Source of the DNA: Lachnospiraceae bacterium
Lineage (GTDB): Bacteria; Bacillota; Clostridia; Lachnospirales; Lachnospiraceae
Reading direction: 5' to 3'
Length of the DNA stretch: 38,079 nucleotides
Assembly: GCA_016284355.1 (NCBI GenBank)
Contig: JAEEOQ010000072.1
Location: 1-38,079 of the forward strand
Made by a program: the position numbers and the translations under genes
In this document: in pieces, positions 9,616 through 17,600 of the stretch
Position numbering within the stretch: position 1 is the first letter of the stretch
Layout of the letters: each line of letters begins with the position of its first letter
Notes under the pieces: generated by a model
The model's input: the letters and a program-made list of their open reading frames with translations, nothing else
Database searches by the model: none
Told to the model about the DNA's origin: nothing

Positions 9616-9627
9616 TAAAACGTTTTA
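9616..9627. promoter_or_regulatory. Putative LacI-family operator (perfect palindrome)
   Basis: TAAAACGTTTTA is a perfect 12-bp palindrome centred on CG, the typical centre of LacI/GalR sites. It lies about +10 to +21 relative to the predicted start from the promoter at 9644-9672, 30-41 nt before the regulator's ATG. It is the best match of the four copies. Confidence 0.7.
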
Positions 9628-9643
9628 CCTTATTTTCTAGGAT

Positions 9644-9672
9644 ATCATAAACCTTTTTATTTTACAAGTAAA
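9644..9672 (-). promoter_or_regulatory. Promoter of the LacI-type gene
   Basis: Minus strand: -35 TTTACT (9667-9672), 17-bp spacer, -10 TATGAT (9644-9649). An overlapping alternative, TTGTAA with TATCCT, is also possible. The predicted start near 9637 lies just upstream of the operator palindrome. Confidence 0.5.
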
Positions 9673-9712
9673 AATGTTACAAGGTTTTTGTCTGCTTTCC
9701 GAAGGGAAAGAT

Positions 9713-9750
9713 AAAAAAAGAGCTGTAATGCGTTTCCACATCACAGCTCT
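9713..9750 (-). terminator. Intrinsic terminator of tRNA-Trp
   Basis: A 12-bp stem including one G-T pair (9719-9730 with 9739-9750) and an 8-nt loop is followed on the minus strand by seven T (9713-9719). It begins 2 nt beyond the tRNA 3' end. Confidence 0.88.
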
Positions 9751-9751
9751 A

Positions 9752-9822
9752 CAGGGGACGAGAGAATCGAACTCCCACCAAAGGTTTTGGAGACCCCTAT
9801 CATACCATTTGACCAGTCCCCT
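9752..9822 (-). tRNA. tRNA-Trp (anticodon CCA)
   Basis: On the minus strand the sequence folds into a full cloverleaf of 71 nt. The 7-bp acceptor stem is AGGGGAC / GTCCCCT with discriminator G. The D arm is GTCA / TGAT, the anticodon stem GGGGT / ACCTT with loop CTCCAAA (anticodon CCA), the variable loop TGGT, and the T stem GGGAG / CTCTC with loop TTCGATT. The 3' CCA is not encoded (TGT follows the discriminator) and must be added afterwards. It has its own consensus promoter and terminator. Confidence 0.97.
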
Positions 9823-9856
9823 AGATAGGTCACTCGCTTTTCCAAGCGACTCCACT

Positions 9857-9885
9857 AGTATACAATAAACTGTTTAAGTTGTCAA
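9857..9885 (-). promoter_or_regulatory. Strong promoter of tRNA-Trp
   Basis: Minus strand: a perfect -35 TTGACA (9880-9885), 17-bp spacer, -10 TATACT (9857-9862). The start should fall near 9850. The short leader contains a 6-bp hairpin (9832-9847) just before the mature tRNA 5' end, likely removed by RNase P. Confidence 0.88.
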
Positions 9886-9942
9886 TAAAACTTTAAAAAT
9901 TAATTCAATGATTTATTGCGCCATACTGATACCGACCTATTA

Positions 9943-11307
9943 TTATTCTCCAAGCGGCTTTATGATCTTATTATATATCCTAAATAAGAAGAACAGACTG
10001 CAGGCAAGAGATGCAACCTCTGCTATAGGAAAAGCCCACCATACTGCATTTAAGCTGCCTGTAAGAGAAAGAAGGTATGCAGCAGGAAGGAGCACGATAA
10101 GCTGTCTTGCAAAAGATACGATCATGCTGTACACGCCGTTGCCAAGTGCCTGGAATATGGTTCCGCACATAATACAAAAGCCTGCGGCAAGAAAAGCAAG
10201 TGCCATTATACGAAGGGCAGGCACTCCGATCCCAAGCATATTATCAGAAGCATCAAAAAGCTTAAAGAGAACCTGAGGAATGGTCTCAAATACAAGGCAT
10301 CCGGTCCACATAAAGCCTACAGCATATACAAAGCCAAGTTTCATGGCCTTTACAAGACGTTCTTTATTTCTGGCACCGTAGTTGTAAGCTATAATAGGCA
10401 CGATACCTGAGTTAAGTCCGAATATAGGCATAAAGAAGAAACTCTGGAGTTTGAAGTATATACCGAATACTGCCGTTGCAGTAGGTGTAAAGCTCATAAG
10501 GATCATGTTCATACCTGTTGTCATAACAGAGCCAACAGCCTGCATAAGCGTAGAAGGGATACCAACTGCAAGGATCCTTCTGACCGCAGTGCCTGTAGGT
10601 CTTATGCTGAGTTTGAAATGTATTTCTTTATTAAATCTGATATTAAAAAATACCGCTACGCCAAAAGCCACAACCTGTCCGATAACCGTAGCTATGGCAG
10701 CTCCTGCTGTTCCCATCTTTGGAAGTCCGAAGTAACCAAAAATGAGGATCGGATCAAGGATAATATTTATAATAGCTCCCACAAGCTGGCTTGTCATAGA
10801 GAACATGGTCTTGCCTGTTGAAACAAGCATTCTTTCAAAAAGAAGCTGCCCGTATATGCCAAATGAAAAAGCAAGGCAAAGAGAAAGATAAACTGTTCCG
10901 TATGAGAAGATCTCAGCATCTGTAGTCTGAGTGTTAAAGTACGGCTTAACTATAGTAAAGCTTGCTATAAGCATTATAACGTAAGCGCATACCGCAAGGA
11001 ACATGGCGCTTCTTGCACTGTCATTAACATCTTTTTGATTTTTTTCGCCAAGAGCCTTTGAAAGCATTGCGTTAAGACCTGTTGCGATACCTGTTCCCAC
11101 AGCTATTATAAGAGACTGTATAGGGAAGGCAAGAGATACTGCCGTAAGGGCATTTTCACTTAAATGAGATACATATATACTGTCAACGATGTTGTATAAA
11201 GCCTGTACAAGCATAGAAAGTATCATCGGGATAGCCATATTAAGCAAAAGCTTATTTACAGGCATGGTACCCATCTTGTTTTCTTTTATCTGACCGTTAT
11301 TTTCCAC
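9943..11307 (-). CDS. MATE-family multidrug/Na+ antiporter
   Basis: This inner-membrane exporter has about 12 hydrophobic segments in two related halves, with MATE hallmarks such as LLNMAIPMILSMLVQALYNI near the N-terminus and NSGIVPIIAYNYGARNKERL in the second half. I choose the GTG at 11307 (MENNGQIKENKMGTM), which has AAAGGTGG 8 nt upstream, over the GTG at 11319, which overlaps that site; this gives 454 residues. The gene is divergent from greA and has a consensus promoter. No clear terminator follows, so some transcripts may run into the tRNA-Trp unit. The substrate is unknown. Confidence 0.93.
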   Translation of the reverse strand: MENNGQIKENKMGTMPVNKLLLNMAIPMILSMLVQALYNIVDSIYVSHLSENALTAVSLAFPIQSLIIAVGTGIATGLNAMLSKALGEKNQKDVNDSARSAMFLAVCAYVIMLIASFTIVKPYFNTQTTDAEIFSYGTVYLSLCLAFSFGIYGQLLFERMLVSTGKTMFSMTSQLVGAIINIILDPILIFGYFGLPKMGTAGAAIATVIGQVVAFGVAVFFNIRFNKEIHFKLSIRPTGTAVRRILAVGIPSTLMQAVGSVMTTGMNMILMSFTPTATAVFGIYFKLQSFFFMPIFGLNSGIVPIIAYNYGARNKERLVKAMKLGFVYAVGFMWTGCLVFETIPQVLFKLFDASDNMLGIGVPALRIMALAFLAAGFCIMCGTIFQALGNGVYSMIVSFARQLIVLLPAAYLLSLTGSLNAVWWAFPIAEVASLACSLFFLFRIYNKIIKPLGE

Positions 11308-11340
11308 TAAAAATACCACCTTTCAATTTATAACGTAAAT

Positions 11341-11369
11341 ACTATAAAAGAATAAGGAAAAGTTGTCAA
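11341..11369 (-). promoter_or_regulatory. Promoter of the MATE gene
   Basis: Minus strand: -35 TTGACA (11364-11369), 17-bp spacer, -10 TATAGT (11341-11346), about 35 nt before the chosen GTG start. Confidence 0.82.
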
Positions 11370-11383
11370 CAATTGGTATTTTT

Positions 11384-11416
11384 TTAACTCGCATCGTGGT
11401 ATATTTATACTATAAT
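11384..11416 (+). promoter_or_regulatory. Promoter of greA
   Basis: Plus strand: TTAACT (11384-11389), 16-bp spacer, TATACT (11406-11411), immediately followed by a perfect TATAAT (11411-11416) that could serve as an alternative -10. The start would be 12-18 nt before the greA ATG. It lies back to back with the MATE promoter. Confidence 0.6.
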
Positions 11417-11435
11417 AAATTTTACGAGGTGCATT

Positions 11436-11939
11436 ATGTACGACAAACTTACTAAAAGCGACATTAAGAAAATGCAGGATGAGATAGACGAAAGAACCCT
11501 TGTTATAAGGAAGCAGGCTCTTGAAGCAGTAAAAGAGGCCAGAGCCCAGGGGGATCTTTCGGAAAACTTTGAATACAAGGCGGCAAAACAGTTCAAAAAT
11601 CAGAACGAGAGCCGCATAAGATATCTTGAGAAAATGATAAAGACCGCCACCATCATCGACGATTCTTCCGCAGATGACGAAGTTGGCATGAACAACACAG
11701 TAACCGTTTATTTTGATGAAGATGACGAAGAAGAGGTTTATAAGATAGTTACCACCGTAAGAGGCGATACGCTTCACGGCCTTATCAGCATCGATTCTCC
11801 TCTTGGCAAAGCGCTTATGGGTAAAAAAGTGGGGGAGAAGGCTTACGTAGAGGTAAAAGAAGGCGTGGGTTACTACGTTACCGTAAGAGCTATAGATAAA
11901 TCCTCAAGCGACGCAGACGATAAGATCAGAAAATACTGA
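11436..11939 (+). CDS. greA: Transcription elongation factor GreA/GreB family
   Basis: This 167-residue cytoplasmic factor rescues backtracked RNA polymerase by stimulating cleavage of the nascent RNA. Residues 1-75 form the antiparallel coiled coil, with the tip motif ARAQGDLSENFEYKAAK carrying the acidic residues (D40, E43) that reach the polymerase active site. Residues 80-160 are the FKBP-like C-terminal domain, with GLISIDSPLGKALMGKKVGE typical of the family. ATG 11436 has GAGGTG upstream. The C-terminus (SSSDADDKIRKY) is a short charged extension. No terminator is visible after it, so it may be read into the nfeD leader. Confidence 0.93.
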   Translation: MYDKLTKSDIKKMQDEIDERTLVIRKQALEAVKEARAQGDLSENFEYKAAKQFKNQNESRIRYLEKMIKTATIIDDSSADDEVGMNNTVTVYFDEDDEEEVYKIVTTVRGDTLHGLISIDSPLGKALMGKKVGEKAYVEVKEGVGYYVTVRAIDKSSSDADDKIRKY

Positions 11940-11983
11940 TTAATATGAAATATTAAGAATTATTAGAGTTTTATTAGAGATAG

Positions 11984-12058
11984 CCTCACCCTATTGAATT
12001 AAGCGGATGTTTAGCATATCATTAAGCTAACAAAGAAAAAAATTCAAAAAAGGTGAGG
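11984..12058 (+). promoter_or_regulatory. Leader hairpin that masks the nfeD ribosome binding site, with a promoter inside it
   Basis: CCTCACC (11984-11990) pairs with GGTGAGG (12052-12058), and TTGAATT (11994-12000) pairs with AATTCAA (12041-12047), separated by a small 3x4 internal loop. The 3' arm is exactly the Shine-Dalgarno region of nfeD. A shorter inner hairpin is formed by tgtttagc and gctaaca. Between the arms lies a promoter-like pair, TTGAAT (11994-11999), 17 bp, TATCAT (12017-12022), with a start near 12029. RNA from that start lacks the 5' arm and so leaves the ribosome binding site free. Seen: the repeats and boxes; inferred: the function. Confidence 0.55.
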
Positions 12059-12066
12059 TGAAAAGT

Positions 12067-12513
12067 ATGGAAGCTGTTATATGGATGGTGGCTATCGTAG
12101 TCCTTATCGTTATCGAGCTTTTGACCATGGGGCTTACAACTATCTGGTTTGTGGGCGGCGCATTTTTAGCATTCTTAATTGCCCTCTTTAACGGACCGAT
12201 ATGGCTTCAGATAACCGTTTTTATCGTCGCATCCGTTTGTCTTCTTATCTGTACAAGACCGCTTGCAGTCAAGTATTTTAACAAAGACCGTAAAAAGACA
12301 AATATCGACAGCCTTATCGGAAGAGAGTGCAAGGTCATTGAAAGGATCGACAATTTCAATCAGACCGGCGCAGTCCTTCTTTCGGGGCAGGAATGGTCAG
12401 CACGAAGCTTTGTGGACAACACGGTGTTGGAACCTGGCGATAGGGCCACAGTACGAGAGATCAAGGGCGTTAAGCTCATAGTATCTAAATCAAATAAAAA
12501 GAGCGAGCTTTAA
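12067..12513 (+). CDS. NfeD family membrane protein (short form)
   Basis: This 148-residue protein starts at ATG 12067 (MEAVIWMVAIVVLIVIELLT), with AGGTGAGG 8 nt upstream; the in-frame GTG at 12058 lies inside that site. It has two or three membrane segments in residues 3-70 and a C-terminal OB-fold domain (about 78-148, LIGRECKVIERIDNFNQTGAVLLSGQ, GDRATVREIKGVKLIV). It corresponds to the short NfeD class that lacks the serine-protease domain. Such proteins usually partner with an SPFH protein encoded next door, as here (28 nt downstream). The proposed role is organisation of membrane microdomains. Confidence 0.9.
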   Translation: MEAVIWMVAIVVLIVIELLTMGLTTIWFVGGAFLAFLIALFNGPIWLQITVFIVASVCLLICTRPLAVKYFNKDRKKTNIDSLIGRECKVIERIDNFNQTGAVLLSGQEWSARSFVDNTVLEPGDRATVREIKGVKLIVSKSNKKSEL

Positions 12514-12540
12514 GCTTGCAAACATTTTGGGAGGTTTATT

Positions 12541-13458
12541 ATGGGACCATATGTAGTACTTTGTATCATTATCATTTTAGCAGTTTTTCTTCTTGCAACT
12601 AACATCAGAGTCGTTCCTCAGGCACACGCTTACATAGTTGAAAGACTTGGCGGCTATCAGACCACATGGAATGTTGGTCTTCACTTTAAGATGCCGCTTA
12701 TCGACAAAGTAGCAGGCCACGTAGTTCTTAAAGAGCAGGTGGCAGATTTTGATCCGCAGCCTGTTATCACAAAAGATAACGTTACCATGAGCATTGATAC
12801 GGTAGTGTTTTTCCAGATCACAGATCCTAAGCTTTATACATACGGCGTTGTAAATCCTATGAGCGCCATCGAAAACCTTACAGCTACCACCCTTCGTAAC
12901 ATCATCGGTGATCTTGAACTTGATGAAACTCTTACAAGCCGTGAGACTATCAATACAAGAATGAGAAGCACTCTTGATATCGCAACGGACCCTTGGGGCA
13001 TCAAAGTTACAAGAGTTGAGCTTAAAAACATCATGCCTCCTGCAGCTATTCAGGAAGCCATGGAAAAACAGATGAAGGCAGAGCGTGAAAGACGTGAGGC
13101 AGTTACAAGAGCAGAGGGCGAGAAGAAAGCAGCCATTCTTGTTGCAGAGGGTGAGAAAGAGTCTAAGATCCTTGCAGCAGAGGCTGAAAAACAGGCTGAG
13201 ATCCTTAAGGCTGAGGCTACTAAGGAAGCTACCATAAGAGAGGCTGAAGGTCAGGCAGAAGCTATCATCAAGGTTCAGCAGGCTAATGCAGACGGTATCA
13301 AGCTCCTTAACGAAGCAAAAGCAGAAAAATCAGTTCTTACACTTAAGAGTCTTGAAGCCCTTACAAAGGTTGCAGACGGACAGGCCACAAAGATCATTAT
13401 CCCAAGTGAGATCCAGAATCTTGCAGGTCTTGTTGAATGTGTAAAAGAGGTGAAGTAA
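12541..13458 (+). CDS. SPFH/Band 7 (stomatin/paraslipin-like) membrane protein
   Basis: This 305-residue protein starts with an N-terminal membrane anchor (residues 3-22). It continues with the SPFH/Band 7 domain (about 23-185; VPQAHAYIVERLGGYQTTW, TMSIDTVVFFQITDPKLYTY, GDLELDETLTSRETIN). A long alanine/glutamate-rich coiled coil follows (about 175-265, many AEGEK/AEAEK units), and then a C-terminal helix. Proteins of this type form large ring oligomers on the membrane. GGGAGG precedes the ATG. It is co-directional with nfeD and the next small membrane protein, a common nfeD-slipin arrangement. It has no catalytic residues of its own. Confidence 0.93.
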   Translation: MGPYVVLCIIIILAVFLLATNIRVVPQAHAYIVERLGGYQTTWNVGLHFKMPLIDKVAGHVVLKEQVADFDPQPVITKDNVTMSIDTVVFFQITDPKLYTYGVVNPMSAIENLTATTLRNIIGDLELDETLTSRETINTRMRSTLDIATDPWGIKVTRVELKNIMPPAAIQEAMEKQMKAERERREAVTRAEGEKKAAILVAEGEKESKILAAEAEKQAEILKAEATKEATIREAEGQAEAIIKVQQANADGIKLLNEAKAEKSVLTLKSLEALTKVADGQATKIIIPSEIQNLAGLVECVKEVK

Positions 13459-13459
13459 C

Positions 13460-13729
13460 ATGGCTGTTTCCGGTCTTTTAATGTTCATTTTAGGAATTTT
13501 GGTATTTCTCCTTGTAATTGGCTTTGGTGTTTTTGTTTTCTGGTCTCTTCTTTCAGACGAAGGAAAAAGAACCTACCACACCAACAGAATGGAGGAAGAT
13601 AAAGCCAAAGAAGAAAAAGACAACATAGAATACTTAAAAGATGAGCTAAACGGAAAACAGAAAAAATCACTTCAGCTTGATTCCTGGGTGGCAGGAAGAG
13701 AACATTGGAACAAAACAAGAAGAATTTAA
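13460..13729 (+). CDS. Small single-pass membrane protein, unknown
   Basis: This 89-residue protein has a strongly hydrophobic helix at residues 4-30 and a highly charged, lysine/glutamate-rich tail (DEGKRTYHTNRMEEDKAKEE). Its ATG is 1 nt beyond the SPFH stop codon, with AGAGGTGAAG just upstream, so it is surely co-translated with that gene. I do not recognise a family. Its position suggests it is an accessory subunit of the NfeD/SPFH membrane complex, which is inference. The operon ends in the terminator that follows. Confidence 0.8.
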   Translation: MAVSGLLMFILGILVFLLVIGFGVFVFWSLLSDEGKRTYHTNRMEEDKAKEEKDNIEYLKDELNGKQKKSLQLDSWVAGREHWNKTRRI

Positions 13730-13740
13730 CTTGTAGTTTT

Positions 13741-13770
13741 AAAAAGGCGTTGCAAAGGCAGCGCCTTTTT
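13741..13770 (+). terminator. Intrinsic terminator of the nfeD/SPFH operon
   Basis: A 13-bp stem with one T-G pair (13741-13753 with 13758-13770, core GGCG / CGCC) and loop AAAG ends in TTTTTT. A promoter-like pair for the next gene, TTGCAA (13750-13755), 18 bp, TATATT (13774-13779), overlaps it; that pair is weak. Confidence 0.88.
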
Positions 13771-13808
13771 TGATATATTATGTAAGGAAAAAATACAGGA
13801 GAAAAGTT

Positions 13809-14603
13809 ATGTTCCTTTCAAAAGAAAATATAGATATAAAACTGATAGAAGTCTCAGGCCAGGTATTTAGGATAAGCGATGATAGTAACGGCGGATTTGT
13901 TGCGGTGCATAAAGAAAATGTGCTTCGCACAAAAGAAACGGAAAGTGGCTACGAACTTGATTGCAGCAAAGAAGACTTTGACAGTATCTGGGCTGATTAC
14001 TTTGATATGAAGACTGATTACGAAGGCCTCATTAAGGCCATAGACCCGGCTGATAAGTTTCTTACTGAATCGGCAAAAGCAGGAAGAGGCATAAGGATAT
14101 TAAATCAGGACCCCTGGGAAGCAACTCTTTGCTTTATCATTTCACAAAACAACAATATCCCCCGGATAACCGGTTCTGTAAATAAGATCTGCGAAAGATT
14201 CGGGAAAAAGCTTGAAGAAGGTATCTACTCAATCCCGACGCCGGAGGTTCTTGCAGGTCTTAGCGGCAAAGAGGCGCTTTCAGGTCTCGGTCTTGGGTAC
14301 AGAGATGAGTACATATATGAGTTTTGCAAAAACTACGATGTATATGCTTTCCTAGAGGAGGTAAAAAAGCTTCCGTACGAGGAAGCAATGAAAGAACTTA
14401 TGAAGGTTAAGGGTATCGGTAAAAAGGTGGCAAACTGCATCTGCCTTTACGGCCTTCATATGGTAAATGCCTGCCCTATAGACGTGTGGGTAAAGCGAAT
14501 TATAGACGAGGAATACGGCGGGAAGCAGCCTTCCTGGATGAGCTGCAGCGCAGCCGGCATTTACCAGCAGTATGCTTTTTACTATAAGCGAAATAACAAA
14601 TAA
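13809..14603 (+). CDS. ogg: 8-oxoguanine DNA glycosylase/AP lyase, OGG1 type
   Basis: This 264-residue base-excision-repair enzyme should remove 8-oxoguanine and cleave the abasic site. ATG 13809 has AGGAG 7 nt upstream; the longer reading from 13770 overlaps the promoter region and is rejected. Residues 1-100 match the OGG N-terminal domain, and residues about 105-262 form the HhH-GPD fold. The hairpin VKGIGKKVANCICLYGL carries the catalytic lysine K206 (aligned with K249 of human OGG1), and ACPIDVWVKRI carries the catalytic aspartate D225. The asparagine-rich turn SQNNNIPRI fits the DNA-intercalating loop. It stands alone, convergent with the surface-protein gene. Function is firm by family; the exact lesion range is not. 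Confidence 0.92.
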   Translation: MFLSKENIDIKLIEVSGQVFRISDDSNGGFVAVHKENVLRTKETESGYELDCSKEDFDSIWADYFDMKTDYEGLIKAIDPADKFLTESAKAGRGIRILNQDPWEATLCFIISQNNNIPRITGSVNKICERFGKKLEEGIYSIPTPEVLAGLSGKEALSGLGLGYRDEYIYEFCKNYDVYAFLEEVKKLPYEEAMKELMKVKGIGKKVANCICLYGLHMVNACPIDVWVKRIIDEEYGGKQPSWMSCSAAGIYQQYAFYYKRNNK

Positions 14604-14615
14604 TACAATAAGCGC

Positions 14616-14656
14616 AAAAAAGCCTTACCCAAGCACTTACCGGGTAAGGCTTTCTT
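14616..14656. terminator. Bidirectional terminator between ogg and the surface-protein gene
   Basis: A perfect 12-bp stem (14619-14630 with 14642-14653, AAAGCCTTACCC and complement) and an 11-nt loop has T-rich flanks on both strands (TTTCTTTATT on plus, TTTTTTGCGC on minus). It lies 15 nt after the ogg stop and just beyond the stop of the convergent gene. Confidence 0.87.
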
Positions 14657-14664
14657 TATTGGTT

Positions 14665-17600
14665 TTAGTTAATCGTAATTGGAACCGAGATAACAGGGAG
14701 TGAGTTGATATAGATATTTGCAACTATATCGCCTGTACCTGCTGTTACTCTTGCGTTCCTTGTTCCGTTCTTTTCTACTGAGAAGGAATTTGTTACCGCA
14801 AGCTGTACTCTTACAACATCATTTGTAAAGTCAGAGTACGCTCTTCCGTACTGATCATAAGCTGTTACGTAGTTGTTGCTTGTAAGCTGGCTCCAGATTG
14901 TTGAGCTTCCCACAAGGGTTCCGGTAGGAGTTATCTTTACATCTGCTGCATAAGGCGCTGCATCAGATATCTTAACCTTTGCCTCAATTGTAGAACCTGC
15001 ACCGTCATCAACTACGATGGTGTATTTAAGTGTTGCGGTTCTGCTGTTTGTATTGCTGTCTATGGCATAACCAAGGGTCTGAAGAGTTGCCGCATCAGGA
15101 TCGATAGCGTAAGCAACTGCTCCGCCGCTTGTTCCGCTTACAAGGAATCTGTTTGCATTATCGTTTCCGTTAAGAGGATATACCGTGATCCTGTCATCAG
15201 GAATGCGGATCTTTGTTCCGTCTGCAGATACGCCGTATACTACAAATGCCTTGTTTCCTGAGTTATCTCCGTTATAAAGAAGTCCGAAGTCTTCTACTGT
15301 ATAGCCTGTCTTTACAAGAGCGTCTGAACCGTAGCTCTTTACTGTAGCCACATATCCACTGCCATCTACAAGTTTTCCGGTCCCATCCACAAGCTGGAAT
15401 CTTATGGTTGTGGTTCCTGCAAGAGAACCTGTGGTAAGTGTTGCTATAGGAAGGTTACTTCCTGTATTGGCGGTATCAGCTGCAGATGAAAGAGTCACAT
15501 CGGTATTTACAGCCGAATTTGCCGCAAATGAATTATTTACAGGAGCAAAGTCAGAAACTCTTACCTTGTACCCGCTGTTCTTGATATTTGTCTGCTGCAT
15601 CTCTGCGCCGTACTGATCTACTATCTGAAGGTCTTTCTGGCGGATGATAACCTTGCTTCCGTTTATAAGAGCTCCAAGTGAGCAACTTTGGTTGATTCCG
15701 TAGATCTTAGACGGGATCGGCTTTGAAAAGATACTGAAGTTAAATACCTTAATATTAACCGAAGCCTGCATTGTGGTTATGGAATCGTAGTAAACAGGAA
15801 GGTTAAGGGAAGCTGATGTGGAAGATCCGCTTGAGCCTGCAAGTGTAGCAGGAACATAGCGAAGCTTTGCGCTTCCGTCTGCCTGCTTAACCCACGCAAA
15901 TGTGGAACCGCCGGTTGACTTGATAAATGTGCTGTTCTTTTCAAATGTTGCATAGGTTCCGTTATCTGTAAGGCCGCAGTACTTAACGAGCGTAGCATAG
16001 CTTGTGATGTCGTTGCCGTCTGTATCTGCTACCTGGTAGTCAAGGTAGGTCTCTTTTGTCTCGTAAAGGGTCTCTGTTTGCGCAATTGTAATTGTCTTAA
16101 TACCCTTTTGAGGAGCTATGGTTATTGTAAATGTCTGGTTCTTCTTAGCTGATGATGTGGAAGAAATTGTATTTACAACAAGCATTGCCTTACCTTCTTT
16201 TATCTTGCCTGCATTAAGCGGGTAAGCAAGGTACTGCTCATTATCTATTGTAATAGCATTAATTGACTCGATTACTGTTGATGTACCCTTACGTACGGTA
16301 GCAAGAGAAAGACCTGTGGTTCCGCCTGAAAGGTTTACAACAAGTGATGAATAACCAACTCCTGCGCCGGCTGCGTTTCCGCCGTACTGATTTGTAGCCT
16401 TAAAGAGCACGTAGTAAGCTCCGCTTGTTTTTGTGTTCTTTGCTTCGCCGCCGTATGCCACGATATCAGGGTCACCCTCTGAAATATTGCAGGTGTTTTG
16501 GTCTGCCATAAGCATATATTTTTCAGTAAGTCCGTCGTATTTGTAAATACCCTTAAATTCTACAGTATCTACAAAAGCAGGTTTTGCGATCTCAACCTCT
16601 TCCTTCATGGTTACAACTTTGGTACCGCTTACATAAGTAAGCACCACGTCGTATTTTTGTCCTACTGTAATGTAGCTGTTTTCGTACTGGTAAGTAAGAA
16701 CGCCGGCAGAAGTAGGTCTGAAAACTCCGCCCGCCGTAAAATCCGTATAAGGGAAGTTCGGGTTATCTGTAATATCAAGGCCCCACTGATCGTACAGTCT
16801 GTATTTTACGGTAGCCTTCGGGTAAGTTCCGTCTGTCTGGATAAGTTTATCAAGGATAGCGTATTTTGAATCAAGAACGATCTTGTCGATCTTTCTAGTG
16901 GTACATTCTACATCGATCCCTTTTTCCGCATCGTTTATGAATACGGTGTAGGTTGCCTCCATGTAGTTACCCGGAAGACTTACTATAGCGCTGTGCTTAT
17001 CTTCGCTTATCTCAGGGCTTCCAGCTTTAAGAGTCATAACAGTGTTGCCGCGCTTTACGGTGATCTTTGTGATCTCTGTGGCGCTTGTAACTTTGATCTT
17101 ATTGGTATCTACCTGAGCTGCCGAATCAGTGTAGGCATCGTCTTCTTTTTTGTCTTTATCAGGATCACCCTCGCCGACTATTATCTCAATTACGTTACTG
17201 TCTATGGCATAATCAAAGTTTGTCTTTGAATTTCTTGCATTTGCTTTAGCGTATACAACACCGTCTGAAATGCCGGTTACCACCATACCTTTACCCATTT
17301 CGGCAACGCTGCCGTCATGCTCTACGGTACAGTCTTCATCATCATAAAGAGTTCCGTAAGTCTTGTATGTAGACTTGATCTTTGAATTGATCTCAAGAGC
17401 GTCTGCATCCGGAGTAAGGGTTCTGTTGATATCAAGAGTCTTGCCGATGGCAAGTGTTCCGTCAAAATTCTTTGGTGAAACGACTTCTATCTCAACTTCT
17501 TCTGCCCTTGTACGGCATTTAACGTAAGTACGAAGAGTTTCTGTTACGCCGTTAAGCTTGTAGGTATAAAGGATCTGCGCCTCGCCGTTACCTACGGCTT

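Noticed and set aside
11328-11777. Open frames antisense to greA, and many similar frames antisense to other genes
   Set aside because: They lack ribosome binding sites, family motifs and normal codon use; they are shadows of strongly coding frames.
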